Shown here one piece after another: positions 9,333-18,047 of a stretch of DNA of 64,000 bases. The notes beneath the pieces were generated by a model. That model was not told where the DNA came from. It made no database searches and saw only the letters and a list, made by a program, of their open reading frames with translations. The DNA is taken from contig NZ_QRDW01000015.1 in the NCBI RefSeq assembly GCF_003385955.1, positions 1 to 64,000 on the forward strand. The letters run 5' to 3'. The stretch comes from Aestuariispira insulae (GTDB taxonomy: Bacteria; Pseudomonadota; Alphaproteobacteria; UBA8366; Aestuariispiraceae). Both the position numbers and the translations under genes were made by a program. The number at the start of each line of letters is the position of its first letter. Position 1 is the first letter of the stretch.

Positions 9333-9347
9333 GATGCATGATGCATC
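9333..9347. promoter_or_regulatory. 15-bp dyad, candidate regulator site upstream of sga
   Basis: GATGCAT-G-ATGCATC is a perfect 7-1-7 palindrome, about 180 bases upstream of the sga start codon. LysR-type regulators often bind such interrupted dyads, and a LysR gene lies next door. Its role is inferred. Confidence 0.4.
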
Positions 9348-9604
9348 TTCAGCAATTTGATAATGACGATAGAGGGGCATGAAAAATTCCCCCGACACGA
9401 CCAAATGCAATTCAAATGCGACCTCAGAAATGATCTTATATTACAAGCTGCGACATTTTGACCTAAGCATATTTCAATATATTGCCGATTTTGCGTCAAA
9501 AAGTCGAAAACGGGAGTCGTTCACAGGATCAAGCATGCCGCAAAGAGATAACAACTATGGAGATAAGTTGTATAGGGAAGTGGCGACAAAATAAGACGGC
9601 ACCT

Positions 9605-9642
9605 TGCGTTGCGCCGATGCTGCAACGCGCCATCGCAACGCA
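9605..9642 (-). terminator. Hairpin after the LysR gene
   Basis: TGCGTTGCG (9605-9613) pairs with CGCAACGCA (9634-9642), with a further CGATG/CATCG pairing inside the loop. On the minus strand a TTATTTT stretch lies about 10 bases further on, so this is a weak terminator candidate for the LysR gene ending at 9672. Confidence 0.35.
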
Positions 9643-9671
9643 GCAATTCTGTCGCGTGAAAACAAATGCCG

Positions 9672-10520
9672 CTATTCAGTCTGATAAAGGTTAAACAACA
9701 GGGTTTCGACCTCACCAACAAAATCAGGCGCATCCGGTCGCCGGATCAAGCGGATTTCCGTCATGCCGAGCGTTGGCAAGTTCCAGGCGGCATCGGCCTT
9801 TTGCAATTGGGGCGGCACCGTGCCTTCGGCCATGACCGTGAGCGCCAGCCCCGCTTCAACTGCGGCCAGAACCCCGCGGCCGCTCTCCGACGACATGATG
9901 ATGCGCCATTCCATCCCGCGCCGCTCGAGGGTTTCCAACGTGTTTTGCCGATAGACACATCCCTGCGGATAAAGTGCCACTGGCAGTGGCTGACCCGGCT
10001 GAAACTCAAACCCCGCCGAACAGGTCCAGATCAATTGCCGACGGGAAATCAAGGTACCGCGCTTAAACCCGTCCGGCGGTGTTATCACCGCCAGGTCCAG
10101 TTTGCCCGCATCTACCATGTCGACCAGATCAACGCTTTTGCAGCAGACAACCTCGAACTCTAGCTGCGGCATGCTTTCACGCTGAAGGTTCAAAACCGCT
10201 GCCAGCCGCGCGCCGGCGTAATCTTCCGCCACCCCCAAACGAGCCGTTTTCAGGGATTGCGGCTGCAGGGCAATCCTCGCCTCATCATGCATGCGCAGAA
10301 TCCGGCGCGCCATCGGCAACAGTTGCTGTCCTGCGGCGGTTAGCGCAAGCTTGTGATAATTTCGGGCAAAGAGAGGCCCACCGGCCCGGTCTTCAAGCGT
10401 CTTGATGCGTTGCGACACGGCCCCTTGCGTAATGTTCAAACGCCGGGCGGCACCGCTGAAAGATCCTTCTACGGCCGCCATGGAAAAAGACCGGAGAAGC
10501 GGAATATCCAAATCGCTCAC
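9672..10520 (-). CDS. LysR-family regulator, divergent from dddP
   Basis: About 282 residues with the LysR layout. The N-terminal winged helix-turn-helix is LLRSFSMAAVEGSFSGAARRLNITQGAVSQRIKTLE, given here in two parts: LLRSFSMAAVEGSFSGAA then RRLNITQGAVSQRIKTLE. A co-inducer-binding domain follows. I chose the GTG at 10520, which begins close to the conserved helix; a TTG at 10544 is also in frame, and neither has a strong ribosome site. It is transcribed away from dddP across 141 bases, the usual arrangement for a LysR protein that controls its divergent neighbour. It is also the nearest regulator to the serine-cycle operon 516 bases downstream. Its ligand is unknown; DMSP, acrylate or a serine-cycle intermediate are guesses. 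Confidence 0.88.
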   Translation of the reverse strand: MSDLDIPLLRSFSMAAVEGSFSGAARRLNITQGAVSQRIKTLEDRAGGPLFARNYHKLALTAAGQQLLPMARRILRMHDEARIALQPQSLKTARLGVAEDYAGARLAAVLNLQRESMPQLEFEVVCCKSVDLVDMVDAGKLDLAVITPPDGFKRGTLISRRQLIWTCSAGFEFQPGQPLPVALYPQGCVYRQNTLETLERRGMEWRIIMSSESGRGVLAAVEAGLALTVMAEGTVPPQLQKADAAWNLPTLGMTEIRLIRRPDAPDFVGEVETLLFNLYQTE

Positions 10521-10661
10521 AGTTATTAGGCTTTCTATTAGCAAGCATCAATTATTGTAGTTTTACAGCGATCACGAAAAAACTCAAATTTGATAAAACA
10601 GTATTCCTTGGCACCAGCATACGGACCAGGGAAACAACAAGTAGATCAGGGACATCTATAA

Positions 10662-12008
10662 ATGGATACTATCGGCACCGCCTCCCTTAGCAGTTCCAAC
10701 CGGAAGATTGATCCGACGCGCCGGCCTGCCCGGCCATTGAAGGGCGACGGCACGCCCAATGATAATGACCGGGTGGAGATCGGGCCAACCGCCCTTGCCT
10801 TTAGCGAATGGGAGGCGCTTGGCCTTGCGCTGCCCAACCTGCCGGAACTGCGAGAATACCGACTGGGCCGGATCCGTGAGCAGCTGCGCCTGAGGGATTA
10901 TGGCGGGATCCTTTTGTTTGATCCGCTCAATATCCGCTATGCCACCGACAGTTCCAACATGCAGCTCTGGGTCACCCACAATGCCTGCCGCGCCTGTTTC
11001 ATCCCGACGGAAGGCCCGGTCATCCTATGGGATTTCCATAATTGCGAGCATCTGTCCGAGTTCCTGCCGCTGGTCGACGAGGTCCGCCATGGGGCCTCGT
11101 TTTTCTATTTTGAATCGGGCGACAAGCTGGAGCAGCATGCTAGTGAATTTGCTCATCAGATTGATGAGCTGATGCGCAAACATGCCGGACGCAACCGCAA
11201 GCTGGCCGTGGACAAGATGGAGATTGTCGGCATTCGCGCCTTTGACTCTCTGGGTATCGACATTTGCGAAGGCCAGGCGGTCACCGAACATGCCCGTGCC
11301 ATCAAGAATGAAAACGAATTGAACGCCATGCGTTGTGCCATTGCTGCCTGCGAGGCTGGCATGGATGATATGCGGCGTGTCATGCGGCCCGGCGTCACGG
11401 AAAACGAGATGTGGGCCGCCCTGCATCACGGCAATATCATCCGGGGCGGCGAATGGATCGAAACCAGACTGCTGGCATCAGGCCCCCGCACAAATCCATG
11501 GTTCCATGAATGTGGCCCGCGAGTGATCCAGAATGGTGATATCGTCGCCTTCGATACCGATCTGATCGGCCCTTATGGGTATTGCGCGGATATTTCACGC
11601 ACCTGGCTGTGCGGGGATGGCAAACCGACCGCGGAACAAAAAACCCTCTATCAAATGGCCCATGACCATATCATGTCCAACATGGCGCTGCTGGCCCCTG
11701 GCGTCAGCTTCCGGGAATTAATGGAACGGGGACACCGCCTGCCCACGGAATATCGCAACAACCGATATGGCGTCATGTTCCACGGTGTGGGCCTGTGTGA
11801 TGAATATCCGTCACTTCGCTATCCGGAAGATTGGGACAGTTGCGGCTATGACGGCGTTTTAAAACCCGGCATGACGCTTTGTGTCGAAGCCTATATCGGC
11901 GTCGATGGCGGTCGCGAGGGGGTTAAACTGGAAGACCAAGTGGTGATCACGGAGACTGGATATGAAAACCTGACCCGCTATCCGTTTGAGAAGGATTTCC
12001 TGGATTAA
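10662..12008 (+). CDS. dddP: DMSP lyase DddP (M24 metallopeptidase fold)
   Basis: The 448-residue protein has the length and highly recognisable wording of DddP. Examples are RKIDPTR near the start, GTPNDNDRVEIGPTALAF, FDPLNIRYATDSSNMQLW, GGEWIETRLLASGPRTNPWF, DTDLIGPYG and MTLCVEAYIG. DddP cleaves dimethylsulfoniopropionate to dimethyl sulfide and acrylate. It keeps the creatinase/M24 'pita-bread' fold with a two-metal centre, for which the DTD, MFHGVGL, VEA and KLEDQ segments supply ligands. A GGGA motif lies upstream of the ATG. The neighbouring gene on the left is a divergent LysR regulator; on the right it ends 3 bases from the convergent speE. An ordinary M24 peptidase is the alternative, but the DddP-specific segments make that unlikely. 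Confidence 0.88.
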   Translation: MDTIGTASLSSSNRKIDPTRRPARPLKGDGTPNDNDRVEIGPTALAFSEWEALGLALPNLPELREYRLGRIREQLRLRDYGGILLFDPLNIRYATDSSNMQLWVTHNACRACFIPTEGPVILWDFHNCEHLSEFLPLVDEVRHGASFFYFESGDKLEQHASEFAHQIDELMRKHAGRNRKLAVDKMEIVGIRAFDSLGIDICEGQAVTEHARAIKNENELNAMRCAIAACEAGMDDMRRVMRPGVTENEMWAALHHGNIIRGGEWIETRLLASGPRTNPWFHECGPRVIQNGDIVAFDTDLIGPYGYCADISRTWLCGDGKPTAEQKTLYQMAHDHIMSNMALLAPGVSFRELMERGHRLPTEYRNNRYGVMFHGVGLCDEYPSLRYPEDWDSCGYDGVLKPGMTLCVEAYIGVDGGREGVKLEDQVVITETGYENLTRYPFEKDFLD

Positions 12009-12011
12009 GGA

Positions 12012-12824
12012 TCAGACTTTCGGAAAGGGCAGCAGGAAGGACGCCATTCGACTGTTATCGGAATAATAGCGGGTTTCAAAATCACAAGGTCTGGGCGTGA
12101 CCGCTTTCAGATCGATTGCGTCGCTGCCCCAGGCAAAGGCATGAAGCCCGCCTAAATAACTGGGCACCGCCGCCTGATAATAGCCATGATATGAAAACAA
12201 CTCCGCCAGATCCACGCCGATCTGGCGACCGAAATCCTTCTGATACATCGGGCAGCCGGCCTGGGCCACCAGAACGCCCCCCCGGGCCAGGACCGCCTTG
12301 CAGCCCTGGTAAAATTCAGACGTGAATAGCGGCTCACTTGGGCCCGCCGGATCTGTGCTGTCCACGATGATCACATCAAAGCGATCTTCAGTCTTTGCAA
12401 TAAAATCAACCGCATCGCCAATCGCCAGCCGGGCTTTTTCATGCCGGAAAGCCCCCTGGACCATGTCCGGCATGTGTCTTTCGCACAGCTCGATCAGCCC
12501 ACCATCCAGCTCCGCCAGGACAGCTTCCCGGATATTTTCATGACGCACAGCCTCGCGCAGGCAGGTTCCGTCCCCGCCCCCGACGATCAAAACCCGTTTC
12601 GGGTCCGGATGGGACAGGACCGGCACATGCACCATCATTTCCGAATAGATCGGCTCGTCCAGCTCGGTCACCTGCACCGCGCCATCTAGCACCATGACAC
12701 GGCCCAGCAGGTCATTTCGAAAGAACCGTAAGGTTTGATACTCTGTCCGGCCCGCGTAAATATCCTCATCCACGCGAATCGATTGCGCGACCTCGCCATG
12801 CAGCTCTTCTTGAAACCAACCCAT
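12012..12824 (-). CDS. speE: Spermidine synthase
   Basis: The 270-residue product is the usual length for SpeE. The N-terminal beta-sandwich contains YQTLRFFRNDLLGRVMVLDGAVQ in family form (split here: YQTLRFFRNDLLGRV, then MVLDGAVQVTELDE). The Rossmann core shows RVLIVGGGDGTCLREAVRH, the decarboxylated-SAM site, and FDVIIVDSTDPAGPSEPLFT with the catalytic Asp. It transfers an aminopropyl group to putrescine. The gene follows the type III decarboxylase by 3 bases, so putrescine production and its conversion to spermidine are coupled in one transcript. S-adenosylmethionine decarboxylase is not seen nearby. It is convergent with dddP, with 3 bases between the stop codons and no terminator in between. 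Confidence 0.93.
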   Translation of the reverse strand: MGWFQEELHGEVAQSIRVDEDIYAGRTEYQTLRFFRNDLLGRVMVLDGAVQVTELDEPIYSEMMVHVPVLSHPDPKRVLIVGGGDGTCLREAVRHENIREAVLAELDGGLIELCERHMPDMVQGAFRHEKARLAIGDAVDFIAKTEDRFDVIIVDSTDPAGPSEPLFTSEFYQGCKAVLARGGVLVAQAGCPMYQKDFGRQIGVDLAELFSYHGYYQAAVPSYLGGLHAFAWGSDAIDLKAVTPRPCDFETRYYSDNSRMASFLLPFPKV

Positions 12825-12827
12825 GGG

Positions 12828-14000
12828 TCACGCCACCTGAACGGCGGCCTCCGGACGCACCCAGAAAGGATCACTTTCCAGGCACATGAAAGTGTCTGAG
12901 AAGAAACCGTTAAACCGTGTGCGATAGGCATTGGAATAGGCGCCGATCATGCCGACTTCCAGATAATCACCCGTTTCAATATCGTCCGGCAGCAAAAACG
13001 GCCCCGGGCAGCTGTCCACATTGTCACAGGTCGGGCCGAACATGCGGTATTCACGCAGATCGCCGCCGCGAACCGTACCGTCGGAACGCATGACACGCAG
13101 CGGAAAATGCGCGCCCAGATATTTCAACTCAGACAGACCGCCAAAGACACCGTCATTCAGAAACAGGTCGCCATCCCGGCGCAGATCGATGCGCGTGACA
13201 ATGGACTGACCTTCCGCACAGAGCGCCCGGCCCGGCTCACACCAATATTCCGGCTCACCCGCAAACTGCAGATCAGCAATCGTTTGCTTGATCTCGGAGA
13301 CAAAAACCTCAAACACAGGTTCCTGACCAGTATAGCTGACCGGGAATCCGCCGCCGCAATCGATCACTTCATATTCAACACCGGCCGCCTGCTCGATATC
13401 CTTGGCAAGGGTGAGTGCGCGCCGAAAAGCCATCGGGTTCAAACAATGGGAGCCCACATGGAAACAGACACCACAGCGGAAGCCGGCCTCTTTGATTTCC
13501 TGCAGCAGATGCGCGGCACGCTCAGGGGTCGCACCAAATTTGCCTCCCAGATCCATGGTCGCCATCTGGCGCGGCAGATCGAGGCGCACCATCAGGCGCA
13601 CATCCGCCCGGTCAGTGGGCGCGATCAGCTCAATGAATTTCTTCAACTCATTCTCATGATCGAGCGAATAGTTGCGCAGGCCGAACTCATTATAAGACCG
13701 ATCGATGGAATCGTAGGATTTAACCGGGTTCATGAAATAGCAGCTGGCATCTTCAAAACGGCTGGTGACCACTTCGATCTCATGCACGGAAGCGGTGTCG
13801 AAATGGCGGATGCCACCGTCATACAGAGCCTGCAGGATCCGGTTATCCTCGTTGCATTTGACCGCATAGAGAACCTTCCCCGGAAACGCCTTGTTCAAAC
13901 GGGCGGCCTTCGCGCTCAGCAGATGCGGATAAACGAAGTGAACGGGATGATCGAAATTATTGTCGGCAACCAACTGGCCGACATGGTCCAAAACACTCAT
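12828..14000 (-). CDS. Ornithine/lysine decarboxylase (PLP fold type III)
   Basis: A 390-residue alanine-racemase-fold decarboxylase. VLYAVKCNEDNRIL carries the PLP lysine (about residue 48), CFHVGSHCLNP and IDCGGGFPV line the cofactor, and YWCEPGRALCAEG is the EPGR phosphate site. FGPTCDNVDSCPG contains the catalytic Cys contributed across the dimer. It decarboxylates ornithine to putrescine; many alphaproteobacterial members also accept lysine, and sequence alone does not decide this. An AGGAAA ribosome site precedes the ATG. It is cotranscribed with speE downstream and lies 55 bases after a small unknown gene, giving a compact polyamine operon. Confidence 0.92.
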   Translation of the reverse strand: MSVLDHVGQLVADNNFDHPVHFVYPHLLSAKAARLNKAFPGKVLYAVKCNEDNRILQALYDGGIRHFDTASVHEIEVVTSRFEDASCYFMNPVKSYDSIDRSYNEFGLRNYSLDHENELKKFIELIAPTDRADVRLMVRLDLPRQMATMDLGGKFGATPERAAHLLQEIKEAGFRCGVCFHVGSHCLNPMAFRRALTLAKDIEQAAGVEYEVIDCGGGFPVSYTGQEPVFEVFVSEIKQTIADLQFAGEPEYWCEPGRALCAEGQSIVTRIDLRRDGDLFLNDGVFGGLSELKYLGAHFPLRVMRSDGTVRGGDLREYRMFGPTCDNVDSCPGPFLLPDDIETGDYLEVGMIGAYSNAYRTRFNGFFSDTFMCLESDPFWVRPEAAVQVA

Positions 14001-14055
14001 GGCATATTTTCCTAATAAAGAGAGACGTTAACTTCCAGTGAGGAAAGTCAACGAA

Positions 14056-14337
14056 TTACAGGATCGCCATTTTGCGCGAGAGCAGGGCCATATCGCCCTG
14101 ACGGTCGTAAAAATCCTCCGGCCCGTAAAAGGCGGCAATCGCCATACGGCCATCAGGAATCCGAGGTTCCATTTTTTTCAGGACCGGGATGCGGTCAGCA
14201 CGGATCGCATAATCCACAAATCGGGAAAAAATTTTCAATCTGGTTTGAAAAGCATGGCCTTTTTCGGCCCAGGCTTTGAGGCCAGCAAACAGAATTCGCA
14301 ACATCGCATTCATTCCATCAACCAGTCCCGGGCCCAT
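14056..14337 (-). CDS. Small protein of unknown function upstream of the decarboxylase
   Basis: A 93-residue frame whose codon use looks like real coding sequence (GC-rich third positions, ordinary amino acid mix). I do not recognise a family. The middle is basic and amphipathic (AWAEKGHAFQTRLKIFSRFV); the C-terminus reads AIAAFYGPEDFYDRQGDMAL. There is no signal peptide or membrane segment. The start at 14337 lacks a clear ribosome site; internal ATGs at residues 9 and 12 are possible. It lies 55 bases upstream of the decarboxylase in the same direction and may belong to the polyamine operon. About 200 bases of AT-rich non-coding DNA separate it from the next gene. Confidence 0.5.
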   Translation of the reverse strand: MGPGLVDGMNAMLRILFAGLKAWAEKGHAFQTRLKIFSRFVDYAIRADRIPVLKKMEPRIPDGRMAIAAFYGPEDFYDRQGDMALLSRKMAIL

Positions 14338-14537
14338 CCCGGCTTGAGTGAGAGCGCCGAAATATACGGAATCTAAACCTGGGTCTACAGAAAAATGAGA
14401 CCTCTTAGAAAAAAGTTCATTTCCCGTAAAAAGAACACATATTTTTTCACATTATTTCAATAATATAAGCCAAAAACGCCCACTTCAACAGAAAACTCGC
14501 ACCTCTCAAACAAACGAAGGAAAAGGGCATGTGAAAC

Positions 14538-15641
14538 TTAGTCGGCGGCCACAACCTTGTTACCTTCAGCATAGATGACGCAATCCGGCTGCCCGCACAG
14601 CTTCATCGCCTCTCGGAATGCATAATTCCGGTAATGGTAGGGATACATTCCGAAGCTGCCTGTGCTGGGACTGTAGGCGAAGAATTTATAATTATATGTC
14701 CCACGCCTGATCAGAGGAATTGACTGGTATGAACCATGGAAAATCTCTCTCGCCCGGCCTTCCAGCACTATTGCCGTTTGGGCGAACTTCTCCCGGTCAA
14801 CTTCCCCCCTGTCATATTGATCATGGTTAATCAGATTCTTTTGCTTGCTCAGCTCCAATTCGCAGCTGCCCGCCCCACCCTGTGATAGGAACTCACTCAA
14901 ACAATCATAATAGTTGTTGGCTAGATAAGCGTGACTGAACGCAAAATGCCCTTTTGCCCAGCGTGGAGAATCGAGTGTGGCATGCACTATACCGTTCCGC
15001 GTGAATATTTCTGAATATTGATCACAGCGTCCCGCAACCTCCCAAGGATCATCATTGAAGCATGCTGTCAAAACACTGGCATGGACAATCCTGTTCGCCA
15101 GTTTCCCTGTCTCGTTCAGTGTTCGATCAAATGATCTGTTCTTTTTGCCATCAACTGTTATAGCCGGACCAAATTTATTCACGCTGGCCAGGATGACTGT
15201 ATCGATGATCCCTTCGGTATCCATTGCTGCCGCTTGCAGCGCAATCCAGCCGCCATACGCGCTTCCTCCGAGGATTATCTTCTTATAATCGTTCCGGCGC
15301 TTCCATTTTCCGATTTCATCTAGAACCGCTCTGGCCAGTGCCTCATCAAAACGGCGCCCCGGTTCCAATTGGGCAATCTGATATCGGTGCAAATTATAAC
15401 CGTTTTCTTGGACAAATCTGGACAGAAACACCCCTTCAATACCCTGTCCTTCCGATCCTTTCGGGTCCAGTTTTGCCCGGCCAATCAAATTGAAAACGCC
15501 CCCGCTGGCCTCATTCAGCCCGACAATCATCTCAATGCCGCCAGGCTCGAGCGCCTTGGTCACATCCGGATGCGGATCGTTTGATGACAGGCAGGACGCC
15601 AATAGTAACAAACTGCCTCCAAGGGCAATAATATGTTTCAT
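14538..15641 (-). CDS. Putative lipoprotein with alpha/beta-hydrolase-like core
   Basis: About 367 residues from the ATG at 15641. The N-terminus MKHIIALGGSLLLLASC ends in a lipobox (LASC), so the mature protein should be lipid-anchored in the envelope. The core has KKIILGGSAYGGWIALQAAA, a nucleophile-elbow-like segment written GGSAYGG rather than GxSxG, and a later RWAKGHFAFSHAYL that could provide a His. The C-terminal region is rich in Tyr and Phe (YNYKFFAYSPSTGSFGMYP). I do not recognise a named family; an esterase or hydrolase role is inference. A TTG start 24 bases upstream is in frame but would spoil the signal peptide. It follows mgsA by 34 bases in the same direction. Confidence 0.5.
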   Translation of the reverse strand: MKHIIALGGSLLLLASCLSSNDPHPDVTKALEPGGIEMIVGLNEASGGVFNLIGRAKLDPKGSEGQGIEGVFLSRFVQENGYNLHRYQIAQLEPGRRFDEALARAVLDEIGKWKRRNDYKKIILGGSAYGGWIALQAAAMDTEGIIDTVILASVNKFGPAITVDGKKNRSFDRTLNETGKLANRIVHASVLTACFNDDPWEVAGRCDQYSEIFTRNGIVHATLDSPRWAKGHFAFSHAYLANNYYDCLSEFLSQGGAGSCELELSKQKNLINHDQYDRGEVDREKFAQTAIVLEGRAREIFHGSYQSIPLIRRGTYNYKFFAYSPSTGSFGMYPYHYRNYAFREAMKLCGQPDCVIYAEGNKVVAAD

Positions 15642-15675
15642 CTGTACCAAACCAGCACCATTCAATTAGGAAGAA

Positions 15676-16137
15676 TCATGAAAGCTTGCGATCAGTATAG
15701 CTCCTGAAGCGATCCAATCGATCAGGACGGGCGTTATGATGCTCATCGCTATTAAACAGCGGACTCATGATCAGGAAATCTGCGGAAGCCCGGTTGCAGG
15801 CCAGCGGCACATCATAGACGGTGGAGAGGCGAATCAAGGCCTTCACATCGACATCATGGGGCTGGGGTGTCATCGGATCCTGGAAAAAGACCAGCATCTG
15901 CAGCTTGCCATCGGCAATCATGCCGCCAAGCTGTTGATCCCCGCCCAAAGGCCCGCTTTTCATCGCTTGGATATTCAGGGACGGATTGGCCTCTTTCAAG
16001 ACCCGCGCCGTTGTGCCGGTCGCAAAGAGGGCGTGCGGCGCCAGTTTCTCCAGATGGGTTTTCACCCAATGGGCCAGTTCCGGTTTTACCGCATCATGAG
16101 CCACCAACCCGATATTCAATTTCCGTCCATCTGACAT
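15676..16137 (-). CDS. mgsA: Methylglyoxal synthase
   Basis: The 153-residue product starting at 16137 has the normal MgsA length. Its family motifs are NIGLVAHDAVKPEL, LFATGTTARVL, the phosphate-binding MKSGPLGGDQQLGGMIA, FFQDPMTPQPHDVDVKALIR with the active-site region, and the C-terminal PLACNRASADFLI. It converts dihydroxyacetone phosphate to methylglyoxal, an overflow route. I chose the start at 16137 because AAGGATAGG lies upstream and MSDGRKLNIG aligns with the family; a longer frame adds 29 unconserved residues. It lies downstream of the glycerol regulon, whose GlpK and GlpD make exactly this substrate, but a terminator separates them. Confidence 0.95.
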   Translation of the reverse strand: MSDGRKLNIGLVAHDAVKPELAHWVKTHLEKLAPHALFATGTTARVLKEANPSLNIQAMKSGPLGGDQQLGGMIADGKLQMLVFFQDPMTPQPHDVDVKALIRLSTVYDVPLACNRASADFLIMSPLFNSDEHHNARPDRLDRFRSYTDRKLS

Positions 16138-16203
16138 TGATCTACCTATCCTTACATCTGCCAAGCAGCCTATTGGATTTTCATGACATTTCATAGAGCA
16201 TCC

Positions 16204-16247
16204 AAAAAATTCGGGCGGATCCAAAATTCATGGATCCGCCCGTTTTT
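16204..16247. terminator. Bidirectional terminator after the glp operon
   Basis: CGGGCGGATCC (16212-16222) and GGATCCGCCCG (16232-16242) form a perfect 11-bp stem with a 9-base loop. A T-run follows on the plus strand (16243-16247). On the minus strand AATTTTTT follows the stem, so it ends the glpD-to-glpV transcript before mgsA. Confidence 0.75.
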
Positions 16248-16310
16248 AGTCTGGAAATCTTGCCGCGAAGCAACCGGCCGGATTTCCTTGTTCATTCACG
16301 TTGAGCGTGA

Positions 16311-18047
16311 TCAGCCCTGTTTCCAGCGCTCGATCAGCTCTTCGTAAGGAACGGTTTCGCCCTGCGGCTTCTCGTTTTCCAGCTTCGCTTTCGCGCCGCC
16401 TTTGCCGAGCCACTCGCTGGCGTCTTTTTCAGCGTTCAGACGCGGGCCACAACCGCCGTAAACGTTGGCAGCTTCATCAGCAGCCTGCATACGGGACATG
16501 ACCTGATCCATTTCACCCGCCAGACGGTCCATGGCTTCCTGCGGGGTGAAGGAACCGGAGTTCACGTCACCAATCTGCTGCCACCAGATCTGGGCCAGTT
16601 TCGGATAATCCGGAACGTTGACACCGGTCGGGGACCACATCACACGATCCGGGGAACGATAGAACTCAACCAGGCCGCCCAGTTTCGGCGCACGCTCGGT
16701 GAAGCTCTCATGGTTCACGGTGGATTCACGGATGAAGGTCAGGCCTTCATGGCTTTTCTCAACGTCAACGGTCTTGGAGACCACGAACTGAGCATAGAGC
16801 CAGGCTGCTTTTGCGCGGTCAGCCGGGGTGGATTTCAGGATGGTCCAGGAACCGGCATCCTGATAGCCGAGCTTCTGACCTTCTTCCCAATACGGGCCCT
16901 TCGGAGAGGGTGCCATCCGCCACAGCGGGTAACCTTCCTCATCCACGGTATTGTTGCCTTCGGATTTCGGCGCCACCATGGACTGGGTGAAGGCGGTGTA
17001 CCAGAAGATCTGCTGGGCTACGTTACCCTGAGCCAGAGCCGGCAGGGACTGGTAGAAGTCATAGCTGGCAGCGCCCGGAGGTGCATATTTGCGCAGCCAT
17101 TCATCCCATTTGCGGATCGCGTAAACAGCCGCCGGACCGTTCGCAGCACCACCACGGGTAACGGAAGCGCCCGCCGGGTTACAGGACCCCTCTTCCATGC
17201 GGATGCCCCACTCGTCGATCGGCTTGCCGTTCGGCAGGCCTTTGGAACCGGCACCGGCCATGGACAGCCAGGCATCGGTCATGCGCCAGCCGAGATCCGG
17301 CGCGCGCTTGCCATAATCCATATGACCATAAACGCGGACACCATCGATTTCCTTCACATGCTCGGAGAAGAATTCGGCGATATCCTCATAAGCGGACCAG
17401 TTAACCGGCACGCCCAGCTCATAGCCATAGATTTCTTTAAACTTGGCTTTCAGGTCAGGCTTGTCGAACCAGTCTTTGCGGTACCAATACAGGTTCGCAA
17501 ACTGTTGGTCAGGCAGCTGATAAAGCTTGCCATCCGGACCGGTGGTGAAGGATTTGCCGATGAAGTCATCGATATCCAGGTTCGGGTTGGTAACGTCCTT
17601 GCCGTCACCTTCCATGTAATCGGACAGGTTCACCGCCAGCTGCAGGCGGGAATGGGTGCCGATCAGATCGGAATCGTTGATATAGGCATCATACAGGTTA
17701 CGCTTGGTCTGCATCTGGGTCTGAACGGCCTGGACGACTTCGCCCTCGCCGAGCAGCTGATGGTTGACCTTAATCCCGGTGATTTCCTCGAATGCCTTGG
17801 TCAGGACCTTGGATTCATAGGTATGGGTCGGGATGGTTTCGGAGAGCACGTTGATTTCCATGCCCTTGAACGGTTCTGCCGCGTTGACGAACCATTCCAT
17901 TTCCTTCATCTGCTCGTCCTTTGACAGGGTCGAGCGTTTGAATTCTTCGTTAATCCATTTTTCCGCTTCGGCCATGCCGGCAAAAGCGGGAAGCGCCCCT
18001 GCGACAATACCGATCGCGGCTACAGACGCGATTAAAGACTTTTTCAT
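16311..18047 (-). CDS. glpV: Glycerol ABC transporter, periplasmic binding protein GlpV
   Basis: The 578-residue protein has a cleavable signal peptide (MKKSLIASVAAIGIVAGALPAFAG, cut near residue 23; shown as MKKSLIASVAAIGIV then AGALPAFAG). An unusually long family 1 type solute-binding domain follows. This length and the position after glpSTPQU match the rhizobial GlpV component of the glycerol importer. Aromatic residues are abundant (NLYWYRKDWF, QIFWYTAFTQ), as expected for small polyol binding. It binds glycerol in the periplasm and delivers it to GlpPQ. A GGGAGGA ribosome site precedes the ATG, and the 193-base gap after glpU may allow a higher level of this subunit through processing or an extra promoter. 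An intrinsic terminator follows the gene. Confidence 0.9.
   Translation of the reverse strand: MKKSLIASVAAIGIVAGALPAFAGMAEAEKWINEEFKRSTLSKDEQMKEMEWFVNAAEPFKGMEINVLSETIPTHTYESKVLTKAFEEITGIKVNHQLLGEGEVVQAVQTQMQTKRNLYDAYINDSDLIGTHSRLQLAVNLSDYMEGDGKDVTNPNLDIDDFIGKSFTTGPDGKLYQLPDQQFANLYWYRKDWFDKPDLKAKFKEIYGYELGVPVNWSAYEDIAEFFSEHVKEIDGVRVYGHMDYGKRAPDLGWRMTDAWLSMAGAGSKGLPNGKPIDEWGIRMEEGSCNPAGASVTRGGAANGPAAVYAIRKWDEWLRKYAPPGAASYDFYQSLPALAQGNVAQQIFWYTAFTQSMVAPKSEGNNTVDEEGYPLWRMAPSPKGPYWEEGQKLGYQDAGSWTILKSTPADRAKAAWLYAQFVVSKTVDVEKSHEGLTFIRESTVNHESFTERAPKLGGLVEFYRSPDRVMWSPTGVNVPDYPKLAQIWWQQIGDVNSGSFTPQEAMDRLAGEMDQVMSRMQAADEAANVYGGCGPRLNAEKDASEWLGKGGAKAKLENEKPQGETVPYEELIERWKQG

Larger units (their letters stand above)
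9156..9671. other. Upstream region of the serine-cycle operon, no gene
   Basis: These 516 bases separate sga from the LysR gene. The small open frames inside have no family features and no convincing ribosome site. The region holds a 15-bp dyad (9333-9347), an AT-rich stretch around 9400-9500 that may contain the sga promoter, and a hairpin (9605-9642) just after the LysR gene. Confidence 0.6.

Noticed and set aside
9239-9499. An 86-residue minus-strand frame upstream of sga
   Set aside because: It is Cys- and Arg-rich, has no ribosome site or family feature, and covers the likely promoter and dyad.
10662-12008. Xaa-Pro aminopeptidase
   Set aside because: The fold is M24, but several DddP-specific segments and the exact length fit DMSP lyase better.
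16710-17924. A 404-residue plus-strand frame opposite glpV
   Set aside because: It is a shadow of the GC-rich coding strand, with no recognisable domain.
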